64,000 nucleotides of DNA from Saccharopolyspora gloriosae (GTDB lineage Bacteria > Actinomycetota > Actinomycetes > Mycobacteriales > Pseudonocardiaceae): positions 6,263,501 through 6,327,500 of the forward strand of contig NZ_JACHIV010000001.1 of NCBI RefSeq assembly GCF_014203325.1. Reading direction: 5' to 3'. The first letter of the stretch is position 1. Each line of letters opens with the position of its first letter. Made by a program: the position numbers and the translations under genes. The notes under the pieces were generated by a model, which was not told the origin of the DNA, made no database searches, and worked only from the letters and a program-made list of their open reading frames with translations. Positions 17,031 to 25,699 of the stretch are shown here, one piece after another.

Positions 17031-17117
17031 GGTCGAGACCCTACGCGGTGGCACCGACAGCCCGGATCGGGGCGGACCAGGATCGGGACGCGGGTGCGGC
17101 GGCCGGGGAAAAGTAAG

Positions 17118-17205
17118 CGGGACCCCGCGCACCCGCCAGAGCCCGCTTACCCTTGCTGCCTTCCGGCCCTGGGGGAGTTCACAGGATGGACGTCGCACGG
17201 AGTCC
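17118..17205 (-). ncRNA. ffs: Signal recognition particle 4.5S RNA (small bacterial type)
   Basis: The minus strand carries the near-invariant SRP domain IV core: CAGGGCCGGAAGGCAGCAAG around 17151-17171, followed by GGTAAGCGGG. Outer stem strands GGGAC (17205-17201) and GTCCC (near 17118) close the hairpin. A T-rich run (TTACTTTTCCCC) follows the 3' end. It binds Ffh for co-translational membrane targeting. Location immediately upstream of dnaX matches the conserved SRP RNA-dnaX-ybaB-recR order of other Gram-positive bacteria. Exact ends are approximate. Confidence 0.9.
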
Positions 17206-17325
17206 CACCAAGAGTCTAACGCGTCCGCTCCGAGGCTGTGAACGCTCCCCCATCGGGGTCGCTGTCACGCTCACCACCTGGGCCGGTGATCGCCTGTTTC
17301 GCCTGTTTCGGGCATGATCTGCGGC

Positions 17326-17991
17326 ATGTCTCAGCGGATCACTTTTGCCGGTCGCCGGGTCCTCGTCCTCGGCAGCGCGGTCGCGGCCCTCGCGCTGACC
17401 GCGTGCACGCCCCCTGGCGAGCCGTCCTCCCAGCCGCCCGGTCCGGGCACGCCTCCGCCGCCGGCGGAGCAGACGCAAACCGGTGGCGGCGACGCGAAGA
17501 CCGGTTCGTTCGAAGGCACGCTGGCGCAGCCCGGCGGCCAGGGTTCGGCCTTCACCTACAACCCGGCGCTCGCGCCGGCGGGGGCGAAGGTCAAGGCCAC
17601 CGTCGAGGGCTCCGAGCAGTCCACGGTGGTGGACTTCGAGGTCACCGGCTTGCAGCCGAACCGCGGTTACGCGGTGCACGCGCACGTCAACGCCTGCGGC
17701 CCGACGGGCGACGCGGCGGGACCGCACTTCCAGAACAAGCAGGACCCGGCCGCCTCGCCGCAGAGCCCGTCCGCGGACCCGGCGTACGCCAACCCGCAGA
17801 ACGAGATCTGGCTCGACCTGCAGACGGACGCGCAGGGCGCGGGGCAGGCTTCGGCGAACGTGCCGTTCGGCATCACCGGCGAGCGCGCGCCCAAGTCGAT
17901 CGTGATCCACGAGGAGTCCAACACGAACACCGCCGCCGGCCAGGCCGGCAAGGCCGGTGGCCGCGCGGCCTGCTTGAACATCGAGTCCTGA
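17326..17991 (+). CDS. sodC: Cu(/Zn) superoxide dismutase-like lipoprotein
   Basis: A 221-residue lipoprotein with signal peptide ending LTAC (Cys27) and a Pro-rich tether at about residues 28-60. The SodC beta-barrel follows. The four copper ligands can be placed: 'VHAHV' gives two, 'AGPHF' the bridging His and 'IVIHEE' the fourth. Near the C-terminus 'GGRAACL' matches the active-site Arg and disulfide Cys. The zinc loop is unusual: the segment after GPHF ('QNKQDPAASPQSPSADP') has no His, so a copper-only enzyme is likely. It dismutates extracellular superoxide. The ATG at 17326 is preferred over 17314. Confidence 0.85.
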   Translation: MSQRITFAGRRVLVLGSAVAALALTACTPPGEPSSQPPGPGTPPPPAEQTQTGGGDAKTGSFEGTLAQPGGQGSAFTYNPALAPAGAKVKATVEGSEQSTVVDFEVTGLQPNRGYAVHAHVNACGPTGDAAGPHFQNKQDPAASPQSPSADPAYANPQNEIWLDLQTDAQGAGQASANVPFGITGERAPKSIVIHEESNTNTAAGQAGKAGGRAACLNIES

Positions 17992-17998
17992 GCCCGGA

Positions 17999-18034
17999 GG
18001 CCGGTCGGCGCGGGGGAACTCGCGCCGACCGGCC
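17999..18034 (+). terminator. Hairpin terminator after sodC
   Basis: A perfect 14-bp stem, GGCCGGTCGGCGCG at 17999-18012 pairing with 18021-18034 across an 8-base loop, begins 8 bases after the sodC stop. Confidence 0.75.
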
Positions 18035-18160
18035 CGCACGCTCCGGCGGCCGCCTCGCCGTCGCGGGATGCGGCGGGACATCGCGGGTATCCGATGAGTT
18101 CCACGTCCGCCGGGGGTCTACCCGGTGGAACGTGAGCCAGAGCTCTCCAGGAGGCCCGCC

Positions 18161-18547
18161 ATGCGCATGATCTTCGTGAACCTGCCGGTCAAGGACGTGC
18201 AGCGTTCGAAGGCGTTCTTCGCCGAACTCGGCTTCGGCTTCAACGACGAGTTCTCCGACGAGAAGACGATCTGCATGGTCGTCGAGGAGAACATCATGGT
18301 GATGATGCTGGAGCACGACCGCTTCGCCGAGTTCGTCAACGGCGACATCAGCGACGCCACGACGACGACCGAGGTCCTCAACTGCCTCAGCGTCGAGACC
18401 CGCGACCAGGTCGACGACCTCGTCGCCAAGGCCATCGAGGCGGGCGGCAAGCCGTGGAAGCCGAGCTCCGAGATGGGGCCGATGTACGGCGGGAGCTTCC
18501 AGGACGTCGACGGCCACGTGTGGGAGCTGATGTACGCCGGGAGCTGA
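18161..18547 (+). CDS. VOC-superfamily (glyoxalase/bleomycin-resistance fold) protein
   Basis: A 128-residue single-domain protein. ATG at 18161 follows AGGAGG at the right spacing, so the upstream in-frame start at 18125 is rejected. It begins 'MRMIFVNLPVKDVQRSKAFF', the first beta-alpha unit of the VOC fold, and ends 'GGSFQDVDGHVWELMYAG', carrying the usual C-terminal Glu. Members are metal-dependent lyases, dioxygenases or binding proteins, and small stand-alone ones like this mostly lack a known substrate. It appears monocistronic. Confidence 0.88.
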   Translation: MRMIFVNLPVKDVQRSKAFFAELGFGFNDEFSDEKTICMVVEENIMVMMLEHDRFAEFVNGDISDATTTTEVLNCLSVETRDQVDDLVAKAIEAGGKPWKPSSEMGPMYGGSFQDVDGHVWELMYAGS

Positions 18548-18656
18548 ACCTCTCGTGACCGGGCGTTTCCCCGTTCAGCGGTGGGCGGAACCGGCGGAGA
18601 TCGTCGGTGGTGGCGGCTAGCCTCGGCCTGGACTCCGATCGGAAGCCGAGGACCCC

Positions 18657-19595
18657 GTGCCGCTCGAACTGGACCCCGAACTGAAACCGGCGATGGAGGC
18701 GTACTTCGCGAACCGCCCCGCGCCCGAGGCCCGCGGCGACGCGCTCGCGATCCGACGCCAGATCGAGACGGCGATGAGCGCGGCCGCCGCGCTGCCGCCG
18801 GTGCCGGGCGTGTCCAGGAGCGACTTCACCGCGACCAGCGCCGACGGCGCCGAGATCGCGCTGCGGTGGCTCGCCCCGGACGGCGAACGGTCCGGCTCGG
18901 CGGTGGTGTGGCTGCACGGCGGCGGGATGGTCTTCGGCGACGTCGATCCGTGCCTGCCGCAGGCCGCCCGGCTCGCCGCCGCCTCCGGGGTCCCGGTGCT
19001 CGCCGTGGACTACCGGTGCGCGCCCGAGCACCCCCACCCCGCGCCCGTCGAGGACGCCTACGCGGCTTCGGCCTGGCTGCACGAGCACGCCGCCGAGCTG
19101 GGGGTCGACCCCGCGCGCATCGCGATCATGGGTGAGAGCGCGGGCGGCGGTCTCGCCGCGGGCGTCACGCTCCTGGCGCGGGAACGCGGGTTGCCGCTGG
19201 CCCGACAGGTCTTGATCTACCCGATGCTCGACGACCGCAACATCGAACCGGACCCCGAGCTGGAATCGCTGGCGACCTGGTCCTACGACCGCAACTTCAC
19301 CGGCTGGCACGCGCTGCTCGGCGACCTCGCGGGCACCGCGGACGTCCCCGCGATCGCAGCGCCCGCCCGCGCCGACGATCTCAGCGGCCTGCCCCCGGCC
19401 TACGTGGACGTCGGCGACCTCGACATCTTCCGGGACGAGGACATCGAGTACGCCCGCAGGCTCGCCGCCGCGGGCACGCCGGTGGAACTGCACGTGCGGC
19501 CGGGGTGCCCGCACGCGTTCGAGAGCGCCGTCCCGGAGGCGGCCGTGGCGCAGCGCTCGCAGCAGGATCGGATCCGGGTGCTGCGCGCGCTCTGA
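18657..19595 (+). CDS. Alpha/beta hydrolase, hormone-sensitive-lipase-like esterase
   Basis: A 312-residue protein starting with GTG at 18657. The HGGG oxyanion motif occurs in 'VVWLHGGGMVFGD', nucleophile Ser in 'IMGESAGGGLAAG', Asp in 'VDVGDLDIFRDED' and His in 'RPGCPHAFES'. 'DYRCAPEHPHPAPVEDAY' is the family IV (HSL) signature. It probably hydrolyses short-chain esters in the cytoplasm, as no signal peptide is present. Neighbours give no pathway clue. Confidence 0.92.
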   Translation: MPLELDPELKPAMEAYFANRPAPEARGDALAIRRQIETAMSAAAALPPVPGVSRSDFTATSADGAEIALRWLAPDGERSGSAVVWLHGGGMVFGDVDPCLPQAARLAAASGVPVLAVDYRCAPEHPHPAPVEDAYAASAWLHEHAAELGVDPARIAIMGESAGGGLAAGVTLLARERGLPLARQVLIYPMLDDRNIEPDPELESLATWSYDRNFTGWHALLGDLAGTADVPAIAAPARADDLSGLPPAYVDVGDLDIFRDEDIEYARRLAAAGTPVELHVRPGCPHAFESAVPEAAVAQRSQQDRIRVLRAL

Positions 19596-19693
19596 GCGGT
19601 GTCGCGCCCGCGCGGTCGATCTTCGCCGCCGCTGGTCAGCACGCGGGGGACCCCTGCACGAGCTGATCATCGGCCTCACGTACACTTCCGCGT

Positions 19694-19779
19694 GGAGGAT
19701 TGGCCGAGCGGCCTAAGGCGCACGATTGGAAATCGTGTTGGGTTAATAGCCCTCACGGGTTCGAATCCCGTATCCTCCG
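19694..19779 (+). tRNA. tRNA-Ser (anticodon GGA)
   Basis: Acceptor GGAGGAT pairs with ATCCTCC, followed by discriminator G. The D-arm contains GGCCGAGCGGCCTAAGG. The anticodon stem CACGA/TCGTG encloses loop TTGGAAA (anticodon GGA). A long class II variable arm precedes GGGTTCGAATCCC. CCA is not encoded. A TACACT -10-like hexamer lies just upstream (around 19681-19686). Confidence 0.97.
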
Positions 19780-19785
19780 CCGATC

Positions 19786-19820
19786 GGAAGGCCCGGTGCT
19801 CAGCGAGCACCGGGCCTTCC
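19786..19820 (+). terminator. Hairpin terminator after tRNA-Ser(GGA)
   Basis: A perfect 16-bp stem, GGAAGGCCCGGTGCTC at 19786-19801 with its inverse at 19805-19820 and a 3-base loop, begins 6 bases after the tRNA. Confidence 0.85.
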
Positions 19821-20156
19821 GCGTTTCGCGGACCCGGATCCGCACGACCCCGGCGCCCACCGAACGCCGTGGCGCGACCTCGGCTCGGGCCGCTGCGGCA
19901 TCGCCCGCGCCGCTAGGCCGAATCGCCCAGCTCCTGCACTTCACCTTTCGACGCGTCCCGCTGCGGTTGCCCCATAACTCCCCCCTTCGTCACCCAGTGA
20001 CCACAGCGTACTCACTTTGAGTGACCCCTAGTAGAGGAAGTTCCCAGGAGCGGTGAACCAGTCGAAGATCGTCTTGCCCAGCGGGGACGGCCTCGCACAA
20101 CATCGAGCCCCGGAGCGGACGAAGGCGCACCGGGGCTCGGCTCACCCGAACTCTGA
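19821..20156. other. Gap between tRNA-Ser and hicB, no gene seen
   Basis: About 336 bases without a supported gene. It contains TCACT-TTG-AGTGA near 20004-20016, a 13-base palindrome with A/T content unlike the surroundings that could be an operator. Otherwise nothing was recognised. Confidence 0.4.
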
Positions 20157-20375
20157 TCAGGCCGCTTCGATGGTCACCGCACCGACCACGGTCGGCGTCG
20201 GGACCACGTCACCGTCCTCGCGAATCCCTTCCAAGTGGAATTCGACGGCCTCGCGCATGAGCAAGACGCATTCCTGATAAGTGGCGGCCGCTGCGGCGAC
20301 TCCGGGGAGGTCAGGAGCCCAGGAGCTGAAGCCCCCCTCGTCGTCCCGCTCGACGAGCACGAGATATTCGCTCAC
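20157..20375 (-). CDS. hicB: HicB-family antitoxin
   Basis: A 72-residue protein beginning 'SEYLVLVERDDEGGFSSWAP' and continuing 'DLPGVAAAAATYQECVLLMR', the partial RNase-H fold of HicB, with 'AVEFHLEGIREDGDVVPTP' following. The GTG at 20375 shares one base with the TAG stop of hicA, so the pair is translationally coupled. HicB neutralises HicA and usually represses the operon. This copy lacks an obvious C-terminal DNA-binding extension. Confidence 0.85.
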   Translation of the reverse strand: MSEYLVLVERDDEGGFSSWAPDLPGVAAAAATYQECVLLMREAVEFHLEGIREDGDVVPTPTVVGAVTIEAA

Positions 20376-20575
20376 TACGGCCTCCGATCGAGTCCAGCCT
20401 GCTTCAGGATGCTCGCCTCGGTGCGCGGGTGCAACGTATCGCTGGGCTTTCCGGCTACCGTCACCTTCCCCGGCTTGACCGGGTGCTGATACTGGCGATG
20501 ACTGCCACGGGTTCGTTTCAGCACCCAACCGTCCGCCTCGATCCACTTGAGCAACTCCCCCACTTTGAACGGCAA
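20375..20575 (-). CDS. hicA: HicA-family mRNA interferase toxin
   Basis: A 66-residue dsRBD-like protein: 'MPFKVGELLKWIEADGWVLK' then 'RTRGSHRQYQHPVKPGKVTV', carrying the HicA catalytic His in the GSHRQY motif. The start is a TTG at 20575, preceded by GAGAGGA at about 6 bases. A GTG five codons later would cut the first helix. The toxin gene precedes the antitoxin, the usual hicAB order. It cleaves mRNA on ribosomes when freed from HicB. Confidence 0.85.
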   Translation of the reverse strand: MPFKVGELLKWIEADGWVLKRTRGSHRQYQHPVKPGKVTVAGKPSDTLHPRTEASILKQAGLDRRP

Positions 20576-20723
20576 CGGCGATCCTCTCGCTCGCGGTGAG
20601 ATACTCGAATCTCCGCGAAACTCTGATCACCCTTGTATCGGGTCTCACCTCCCGGAACCTGAGCGGCGCCACCTGATCGAAGTCCTTCTTTTCCTTGCGT
20701 TCCAAGGAAAACCAAGCGGCGGA

Positions 20724-22520
20724 TCACCGCATGCGGATGAGTTGGGGGTCGTGGTCGCTGGCCTGGTCGGCGAACTCGGCGTTGATGTGCACGACGTCGT
20801 AGTCGACCTCGCCGACGCCGGGGGTGATCAGGACGTGGTCGAGGGCTTGGGCGTTGCCCTCGTAGACGTAGCTGTAGCGCTCGGTCGGCGGCAGCGACGC
20901 CGCGGGCGACGACAGCAGCCCTCCGTCGGTCAGCGCGGACACCGCCGGGGAGAAACCGAAGTCGTTGAGGTCGCCGGTGACCAGTACCTTCGCCTGCGGG
21001 TCGATCGCCACCAGGTCGGCGACGAACCCACGCACCAACCGGGCCTGCGCGATCCGCTGCTGTTCCGAACCGCGCACCGGCGGCTGCACACGACCGTGCA
21101 GCGGCTGGTCGCCGCCCTTGGAGGTGAAGTGGTTCGCGACCACGAACACCTGCTCGCCGCGGAAGGTGAACTCGCCGACGAGCGGCTTGCGACTGGCCCG
21201 CCACGCGTCGTCGGCCGGCGCGATCCGGCCGGGTGAGGCGCTCAGTGCCGCGCGCTCACCGGATTCGACGGCCTCCACGGGAGTTCCCGCGTCCCCGCCG
21301 GGACGGTCCACGAAGGACACCCGCGCCGGGTCGAACAGGAACGCCACCCGGATGTTGCCGCCCGGTTCGCCGCCGTCGGCCCCGTCGACCGGGTCGATCT
21401 GCCGCCACTCGTAGTGCGGCCCGCCGGCCGCTTCGATCGCGTCGGCGAACCGGCCCAAGGTCCGGTCCGCGGTGACCACGCCGTCGTCGGTGGCTCCGGT
21501 GTCGTCCTGCACCTCCTCCAGCGAGATCACGTCGGGGGCGGCGAGGTTCGTGGTCACGCCGTGGGCGAGCCGGTCGAACTTGCCCTGCTCGTCGGTCGCG
21601 GAGAGGTTCTCGACGTTGTAGGTCGCCACCGCCAGCTCGTCCTCGCCCGGCGGGCGGGTGACCTCCGGGCGCACCCCGACGGGCCGGTGCTCGCCCAGCG
21701 CCGTCGCCGCCAGCAGATAGCCGCCGAAGCGGCTGTAGTCCAGCGGGCCTTCGGTGCGCCCGGCGAGCTGATCGCCGACGTTCGCCGCCGGAGCGGGCGC
21801 GCCGATCGGTTCCACCTTCAACCGCCCCGAGTTCTGCTGGTCGTAGCCGGTGTAGGTGGTGGTGCCGCGCTCGCCCGCGTTCTGCCCGGGCTTCGAGGTG
21901 ACGGTGAGCGCGCCGTAGGAATCCGCTGGCCCGACGACGCGGGCGTCCTCGACGGCGATGGCCATGTGCTCGCGGGACTCGTAGAAGTCCAGCGCGAACC
22001 GGGCCGGGTCCAGCGGTAGCGCGTCCAGCTCGCCGTCCGGCGCGTACGCCTCCGGCACCGAATCCGGGGTGATCGGTTCCGCCGCGGGGACCGGCGCGGT
22101 GCCGGTGACCTGCCACGTCGCACCGGCGAGCTCGGTGACCGACTGGTTCGGCGTGGTCTCCGGCTGCTCGCCGTCACCGACCGCGTAGTACTCGGCGACG
22201 GTGCCGGACACCGACACCGCGTCGCCCACCGCGACCCGCGGCGCCTCGTCGGGGGTGTAGACGAACAGGCCCTCGCTGGTGCGCGGATCACCGTCCGGAT
22301 TCGGGTCCTGGAACCAGAAACCCGGCGAATTCCCCTCCGGGCGCACCGCCGTGACGACACCCCGGACCCCCGCGACCTCCTGGCCCAACAGCGGGGAAAC
22401 CCGGCCCGCGCCTTGGACGTCGTGGATCCGGATCTCGGCGGCAGCCGCCGAACCCGGCAGCACCACCAGCACTCCGCACGCGGCCAACGCTCCGGCCAGC
22501 GCCTTCGACGATCCGTACAC
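20724..22520 (-). CDS. Secreted endonuclease/exonuclease/phosphatase-family nuclease (ExeM/NucH-like)
   Basis: About 598 residues with an N-terminal signal peptide ending 'LPGSAAAAEIR'. Residues about 30-260 form an OB-fold-like region seen in large extracellular nucleases ('GVRGVVTAVRPEGNSPGFWF'). The EEP domain follows: 'VATYNVENLSA', 'ISLEEVQDD', 'VFVVANHFTSKGG', 'VLVTGDLNDFG' and C-terminal 'ASDHDPQLI' supply metal and catalytic residues. It probably degrades extracellular DNA. The GTG at 22520 follows a G-rich ribosome site, while an in-frame GTG at 22547 lacks one. Confidence 0.87.
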   Translation of the reverse strand: MYGSSKALAGALAACGVLVVLPGSAAAAEIRIHDVQGAGRVSPLLGQEVAGVRGVVTAVRPEGNSPGFWFQDPNPDGDPRTSEGLFVYTPDEAPRVAVGDAVSVSGTVAEYYAVGDGEQPETTPNQSVTELAGATWQVTGTAPVPAAEPITPDSVPEAYAPDGELDALPLDPARFALDFYESREHMAIAVEDARVVGPADSYGALTVTSKPGQNAGERGTTTYTGYDQQNSGRLKVEPIGAPAPAANVGDQLAGRTEGPLDYSRFGGYLLAATALGEHRPVGVRPEVTRPPGEDELAVATYNVENLSATDEQGKFDRLAHGVTTNLAAPDVISLEEVQDDTGATDDGVVTADRTLGRFADAIEAAGGPHYEWRQIDPVDGADGGEPGGNIRVAFLFDPARVSFVDRPGGDAGTPVEAVESGERAALSASPGRIAPADDAWRASRKPLVGEFTFRGEQVFVVANHFTSKGGDQPLHGRVQPPVRGSEQQRIAQARLVRGFVADLVAIDPQAKVLVTGDLNDFGFSPAVSALTDGGLLSSPAASLPPTERYSYVYEGNAQALDHVLITPGVGEVDYDVVHINAEFADQASDHDPQLIRMR

Positions 22521-22651
22521 GCCCCACCCCCAGCAGTCGACGATCACAACGCGGCGACGCTACCGGCCGGGGATGACGTTCGTCCCCTTTTCCGGTGGCC
22601 GAACGGGAAACCCGCGCGGCGTCGGCGAGCTCCACCAGGCACGGGGCGGAC

Positions 22652-22677
22652 GCCGGTGGCGGATTCCCGCCACCGGC
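22652..22677 (-). terminator. Hairpin terminator after asnB
   Basis: An 11-bp perfect stem, GCCGGTGGCGG with its inverse across a 4-base loop, begins about 10 bases beyond the asnB stop on the minus strand. Confidence 0.7.
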
Positions 22678-22687
22678 ACCGGCCGCC

Positions 22688-24550
22688 CTACGGCACCCGG
22701 ATCTGCGGGCGGTAGACGTCGAACCAGGTGGCGATGTCCAGGGCGCGGTCGAGCTTCTCGCGCTCGTAGTCGGGCAGCACCGCCGGCGGCGTGTTCACCG
22801 TGACCTCGAACCACTTGCGGTAGATCACCTGGAACATCGGGTGGTCCTGGGCGAGCAGTTCACGGCCCATCGCCTGCAACTTGCCCGCGTAGCCGGGGTC
22901 CTGAGTGGACGGGTACGGGCTCTTCACCCGCTTCAGCACCGACTGCGGCAGCACGTCCCGCGTCGCCGCGCGCAGCAGGCTCTTCTCCCTGCCGTCGAAG
23001 CTCTTCATCGCCCACGGCGCGTTGTAGACGTACTCGACCAGGCGGTGGTCGCAGAACGGGACCCGCACCTCCAGGCCGACGGCCATGCTGATGCGGTCCT
23101 TGCGGTCCAGCAGCGCCCGCAGGAACCGGGTGAGGTGCACGTGGCTGATGACGCGCATCCGCGCCTCGTGCGCGCCCTCCCCCGGCAGCGGCTCGACCTC
23201 GGCGACCGCGTCGCGGTAGCGGTCCTTCAGGTACGTCATCAGGTCGATCCCGCGGTCCAGATCCGGGTCGAAGAACTCCGAGACGGCGGGCCCGCCATCG
23301 TCCTCGGAGGCCTCACCCGCTGCCAGCACCGGCACCATCCACGGGAAGATGTCGGCCTGCTGCGCCACGGGGTCGTGGAACCACGGGTAGCCGCCGAACA
23401 GCTCGTCGGCGGTCTCCCCGGACAGCGCGACCGTGGAGTGCTCGCGAACGCCCTGGAACAGCAGGTACAACGACACGTCGGTGTCGGCGGCTCCGACCGC
23501 GAAGTCCTTCGCCGCGATCACCCGCCGCCGGGTGGCCGGGTCGGCCAGCGCCGCGTCGGAGAGCACGATGTCCCGGTGCACCGACCCGACGTGGTTCGCC
23601 ACGTCGTGCACGAACGGCGAGTCCGGGGTGGCGCGCATGTCGTCGGGCTGGAAGTTGTCGGCGAGCCCGACGAAGTCCACCGAGAAGCTGCGCACCTTCT
23701 CCCCCTGCGCGGCCAGCTGCTGCGCGGACAGGGCGGTGAGCGCGCTGGAGTCCAACCCGCCGGACAGCAGCACCCCGAGCGGCACGTCGGCGGTGAGCTG
23801 GCGCCGCACCGTGTCGTCGAGCAGCCCGCGGATGCTGCTGATCGTCGTGTCCAGGTCGTCGGGGTGCTCCGCGGTGCGCAGCTTCCAGTACGTGCGCTCG
23901 CGCAGGCCCGCGCGGTCCACGACCACGAGCGTGCCCGGCACCACCTCGCGCATCCCGGCCCAGATCGCGTGCCCCGGTGTCTTGACGCCGCCGAGCAGTT
24001 CGCTGACGCCGTCGGCCTCCACGACGGGCTCGACGTCGGGGTGGGCCAGGATCGCCTTCGGCTCCGAGCCGAACAGCACGCCGTCCCCGGTCTCCTGGAA
24101 GTAGAACGGCTTGATGCCCATCCGGTCGCGCACCATGACGAGCTTCTCGTCCCGCGCGTCCCAGATCGCGAAGGCGTACATGCCGTTGAGCCGGTCGACG
24201 AGCGCCTCGCCCCATTCGAGGTAGGCGTGCAGCACCACCTCGGTATCGCTGGAGGTCCGGAAGCGGTGCCCGCGAACGCGGAGTTCTTCGCGCAATTCCG
24301 CGAAGTTGTACGCCTCACCGCTGTAGGTCAGCACGACCGATCCGTCGGGGGTGTCGACCCGCATCGGCTGCGCACCGCCTTCGAGGTCGATCACCGCCAG
24401 CCTGCGGTGGCCCAACGCGACGTGCCGGTCCAGCCAGATCCCCGCCGCGTCCGGTCCGCGGCAGGCCATCGTTTCGGTCATCGCCTCGACGACGTGCCTC
24501 TTCCGGTTCAAGTCGTCGCCGAACGACACCATTCCCGCGATTCCACACAT
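22688..24550 (-). CDS. asnB: Asparagine synthetase, glutamine-hydrolysing
   Basis: A 620-residue class B asparagine synthetase. Met1 is followed by the Cys2 nucleophile (MCGIAGMVSF), and the N-terminal glutaminase domain carries 'ACRGPDAAG' and 'GHRRLAVIDLEGGAQPM'. The C-terminal synthetase domain has the pyrophosphate loop SGGLDSS at about 263-269 and 'ALSGETADELFGGYPWF'. It makes Asn from Asp, Gln and ATP. The usual oxyanion Asn in 'NGEIYN' is Ser here ('TYSGEAYNF'). A GGAGGAG ribosome site precedes the ATG. It stands alone between terminators. Confidence 0.95.
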   Translation of the reverse strand: MCGIAGMVSFGDDLNRKRHVVEAMTETMACRGPDAAGIWLDRHVALGHRRLAVIDLEGGAQPMRVDTPDGSVVLTYSGEAYNFAELREELRVRGHRFRTSSDTEVVLHAYLEWGEALVDRLNGMYAFAIWDARDEKLVMVRDRMGIKPFYFQETGDGVLFGSEPKAILAHPDVEPVVEADGVSELLGGVKTPGHAIWAGMREVVPGTLVVVDRAGLRERTYWKLRTAEHPDDLDTTISSIRGLLDDTVRRQLTADVPLGVLLSGGLDSSALTALSAQQLAAQGEKVRSFSVDFVGLADNFQPDDMRATPDSPFVHDVANHVGSVHRDIVLSDAALADPATRRRVIAAKDFAVGAADTDVSLYLLFQGVREHSTVALSGETADELFGGYPWFHDPVAQQADIFPWMVPVLAAGEASEDDGGPAVSEFFDPDLDRGIDLMTYLKDRYRDAVAEVEPLPGEGAHEARMRVISHVHLTRFLRALLDRKDRISMAVGLEVRVPFCDHRLVEYVYNAPWAMKSFDGREKSLLRAATRDVLPQSVLKRVKSPYPSTQDPGYAGKLQAMGRELLAQDHPMFQVIYRKWFEVTVNTPPAVLPDYEREKLDRALDIATWFDVYRPQIRVP

Positions 24551-24888
24551 GTTCCGCGCTCCTCCGCCGATGGAGCCTGCTCACCGGCCCCCTCCCGGAG
24601 CATTCCGCTTCCATTCTCGGAATTTCACCAAATATCGGCCTCGAGTTCGCGCGGGATTTCCCTGCGCCAGTCGCGATTCCTCGGAATCGGCAGCGCGGAC
24701 ACGCCCGAACGGCGCATCGGACGTTCCACCCGGAAATGCGAGAGCGACCTTCTCGCGGACGCGGAAGCAGATCCGGACGCGCACCCGGCGCCGGGACGCT
24801 GCGGCCGGACAGCCGTTCGCCCTCCGCTCGAGCGCCCCGTCCGGGGCACGCGCGCGAAGGGCGACGTCCGCGAGGGATCAGCGACGAC
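24551..24888. other. Gap between asnB and a small secreted-protein gene
   Basis: About 338 bases that should hold the asnB promoter on the minus strand and the 3' region of the next gene. Open frames here are antisense-like and lack ribosome sites. No operator or riboswitch was recognised. Confidence 0.4.
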
Positions 24889-25107
24889 TCACGCGACCCA
24901 CAGCTGAACAGGCGGATTCGGACCGGGCTCCGCGGGACGGTAGCTGCAGCTCGTCCACCGGCCTTCCTTCTTCCCGACCTCGCACGCCTTGGCGGCCAGG
25001 TCGTGCGACGGGTAGGTGCGGTAGTACGACGGGGCGGCCGAGGCCGGTCCGGCGAGCGTGAGCATGCCGACCACCACCGACGCCACGAGCAGAGCGCTGC
25101 GCTTCAT
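24889..25107 (-). CDS. Small secreted protein of unknown function
   Basis: A 72-residue protein. Residues 1-24 ('MKRSALLVASVVVGMLTLAG' then PASA) form a clear signal peptide with an AxA-like cleavage site. The mature part of about 47 residues starts 'APSYYRTYPSHDLAAKACEV' and has two cysteines, which could form a disulfide. Small secreted proteins of this shape are common in actinomycetes and have no assigned function. ATG at 25107 is preceded by AGAGGA. An in-frame start at 25203 would bury the signal peptide and is rejected. Confidence 0.75.
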   Translation of the reverse strand: MKRSALLVASVVVGMLTLAGPASAAPSYYRTYPSHDLAAKACEVGKKEGRWTSCSYRPAEPGPNPPVQLWVA

Positions 25108-25528
25108 CGAGAAGAGTCCTCTCAGTTCCGGGAAGTGCTTCGCCACCGAACCTAGGACGCCGCGAACCTCGCCCCCGAAAGGATGACGGCTCCACCCGAA
25201 CAATTAGGGAATCCCTCCGACCAGCCGTTTCTCCACAGCGCCGAAGTATGCCGCTACGGCCGGGCTTCAGCCCCTTTCCCAGCCTGATGAATCGACGAAT
25301 TGCCTGAACGGGCAAACCTTTTTCCCCGATTTCCTCCGTTCGATTCGCATTGCCGCTCAGTTGCGAATCGCGAGTTCCGCCGCGCCCGTCGCCACCCCGG
25401 CGAACCACGGCACGGGCACGGGCACGGAAGATCCTCTGCCCGACCCGACCAACCGCCCCTGGCGCGGCACCGGGCTCACCCCGCTCGGCGACATCGCCGC
25501 GAACGGCCGCGACCTGGGCTCGAACGCC
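25108..25528. other. Gap upstream of the small secreted-protein gene
   Basis: About 420 bases without a supported gene. It holds the upstream region of the small secreted-protein gene and the region downstream of tRNA-Ser(CGA). The open frames present have no ribosome site or recognisable domain. Confidence 0.4.
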
Positions 25529-25565
25529 GAAGAGCCGGTCCCCTCGCGGAGGGAACCGGCTCTTC
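25529..25565 (-). terminator. Hairpin terminator after tRNA-Ser(CGA)
   Basis: A 16-bp stem with one mismatch (25529-25544 with 25550-25565, 5-base loop) lies 6 bases past the 3' end of the minus-strand tRNA. Confidence 0.8.
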
Positions 25566-25570
25566 GCTGG

Positions 25571-25655
25571 CGGTAGCGGTGGGATTCGAACCCACGGAGG
25601 CTCTCACCTCACGCGCTTTCGAGGCGCGCTCCTTCGGCCGCTCGGACACGCTACC
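25571..25655 (-). tRNA. tRNA-Ser (anticodon CGA)
   Basis: On the minus strand the acceptor GGTAGCG pairs with CGCTACC, followed by discriminator G. The anticodon stem CGCGC/GCGCG encloses loop CTCGAAA (anticodon CGA). A long variable arm precedes GGGTTCGAATCCC. CCA is not encoded. Confidence 0.97.
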
Positions 25656-25699
25656 GCCGATAAGGCTACTGGACGCCTGTTCGGCATCCGCAGACGGGG

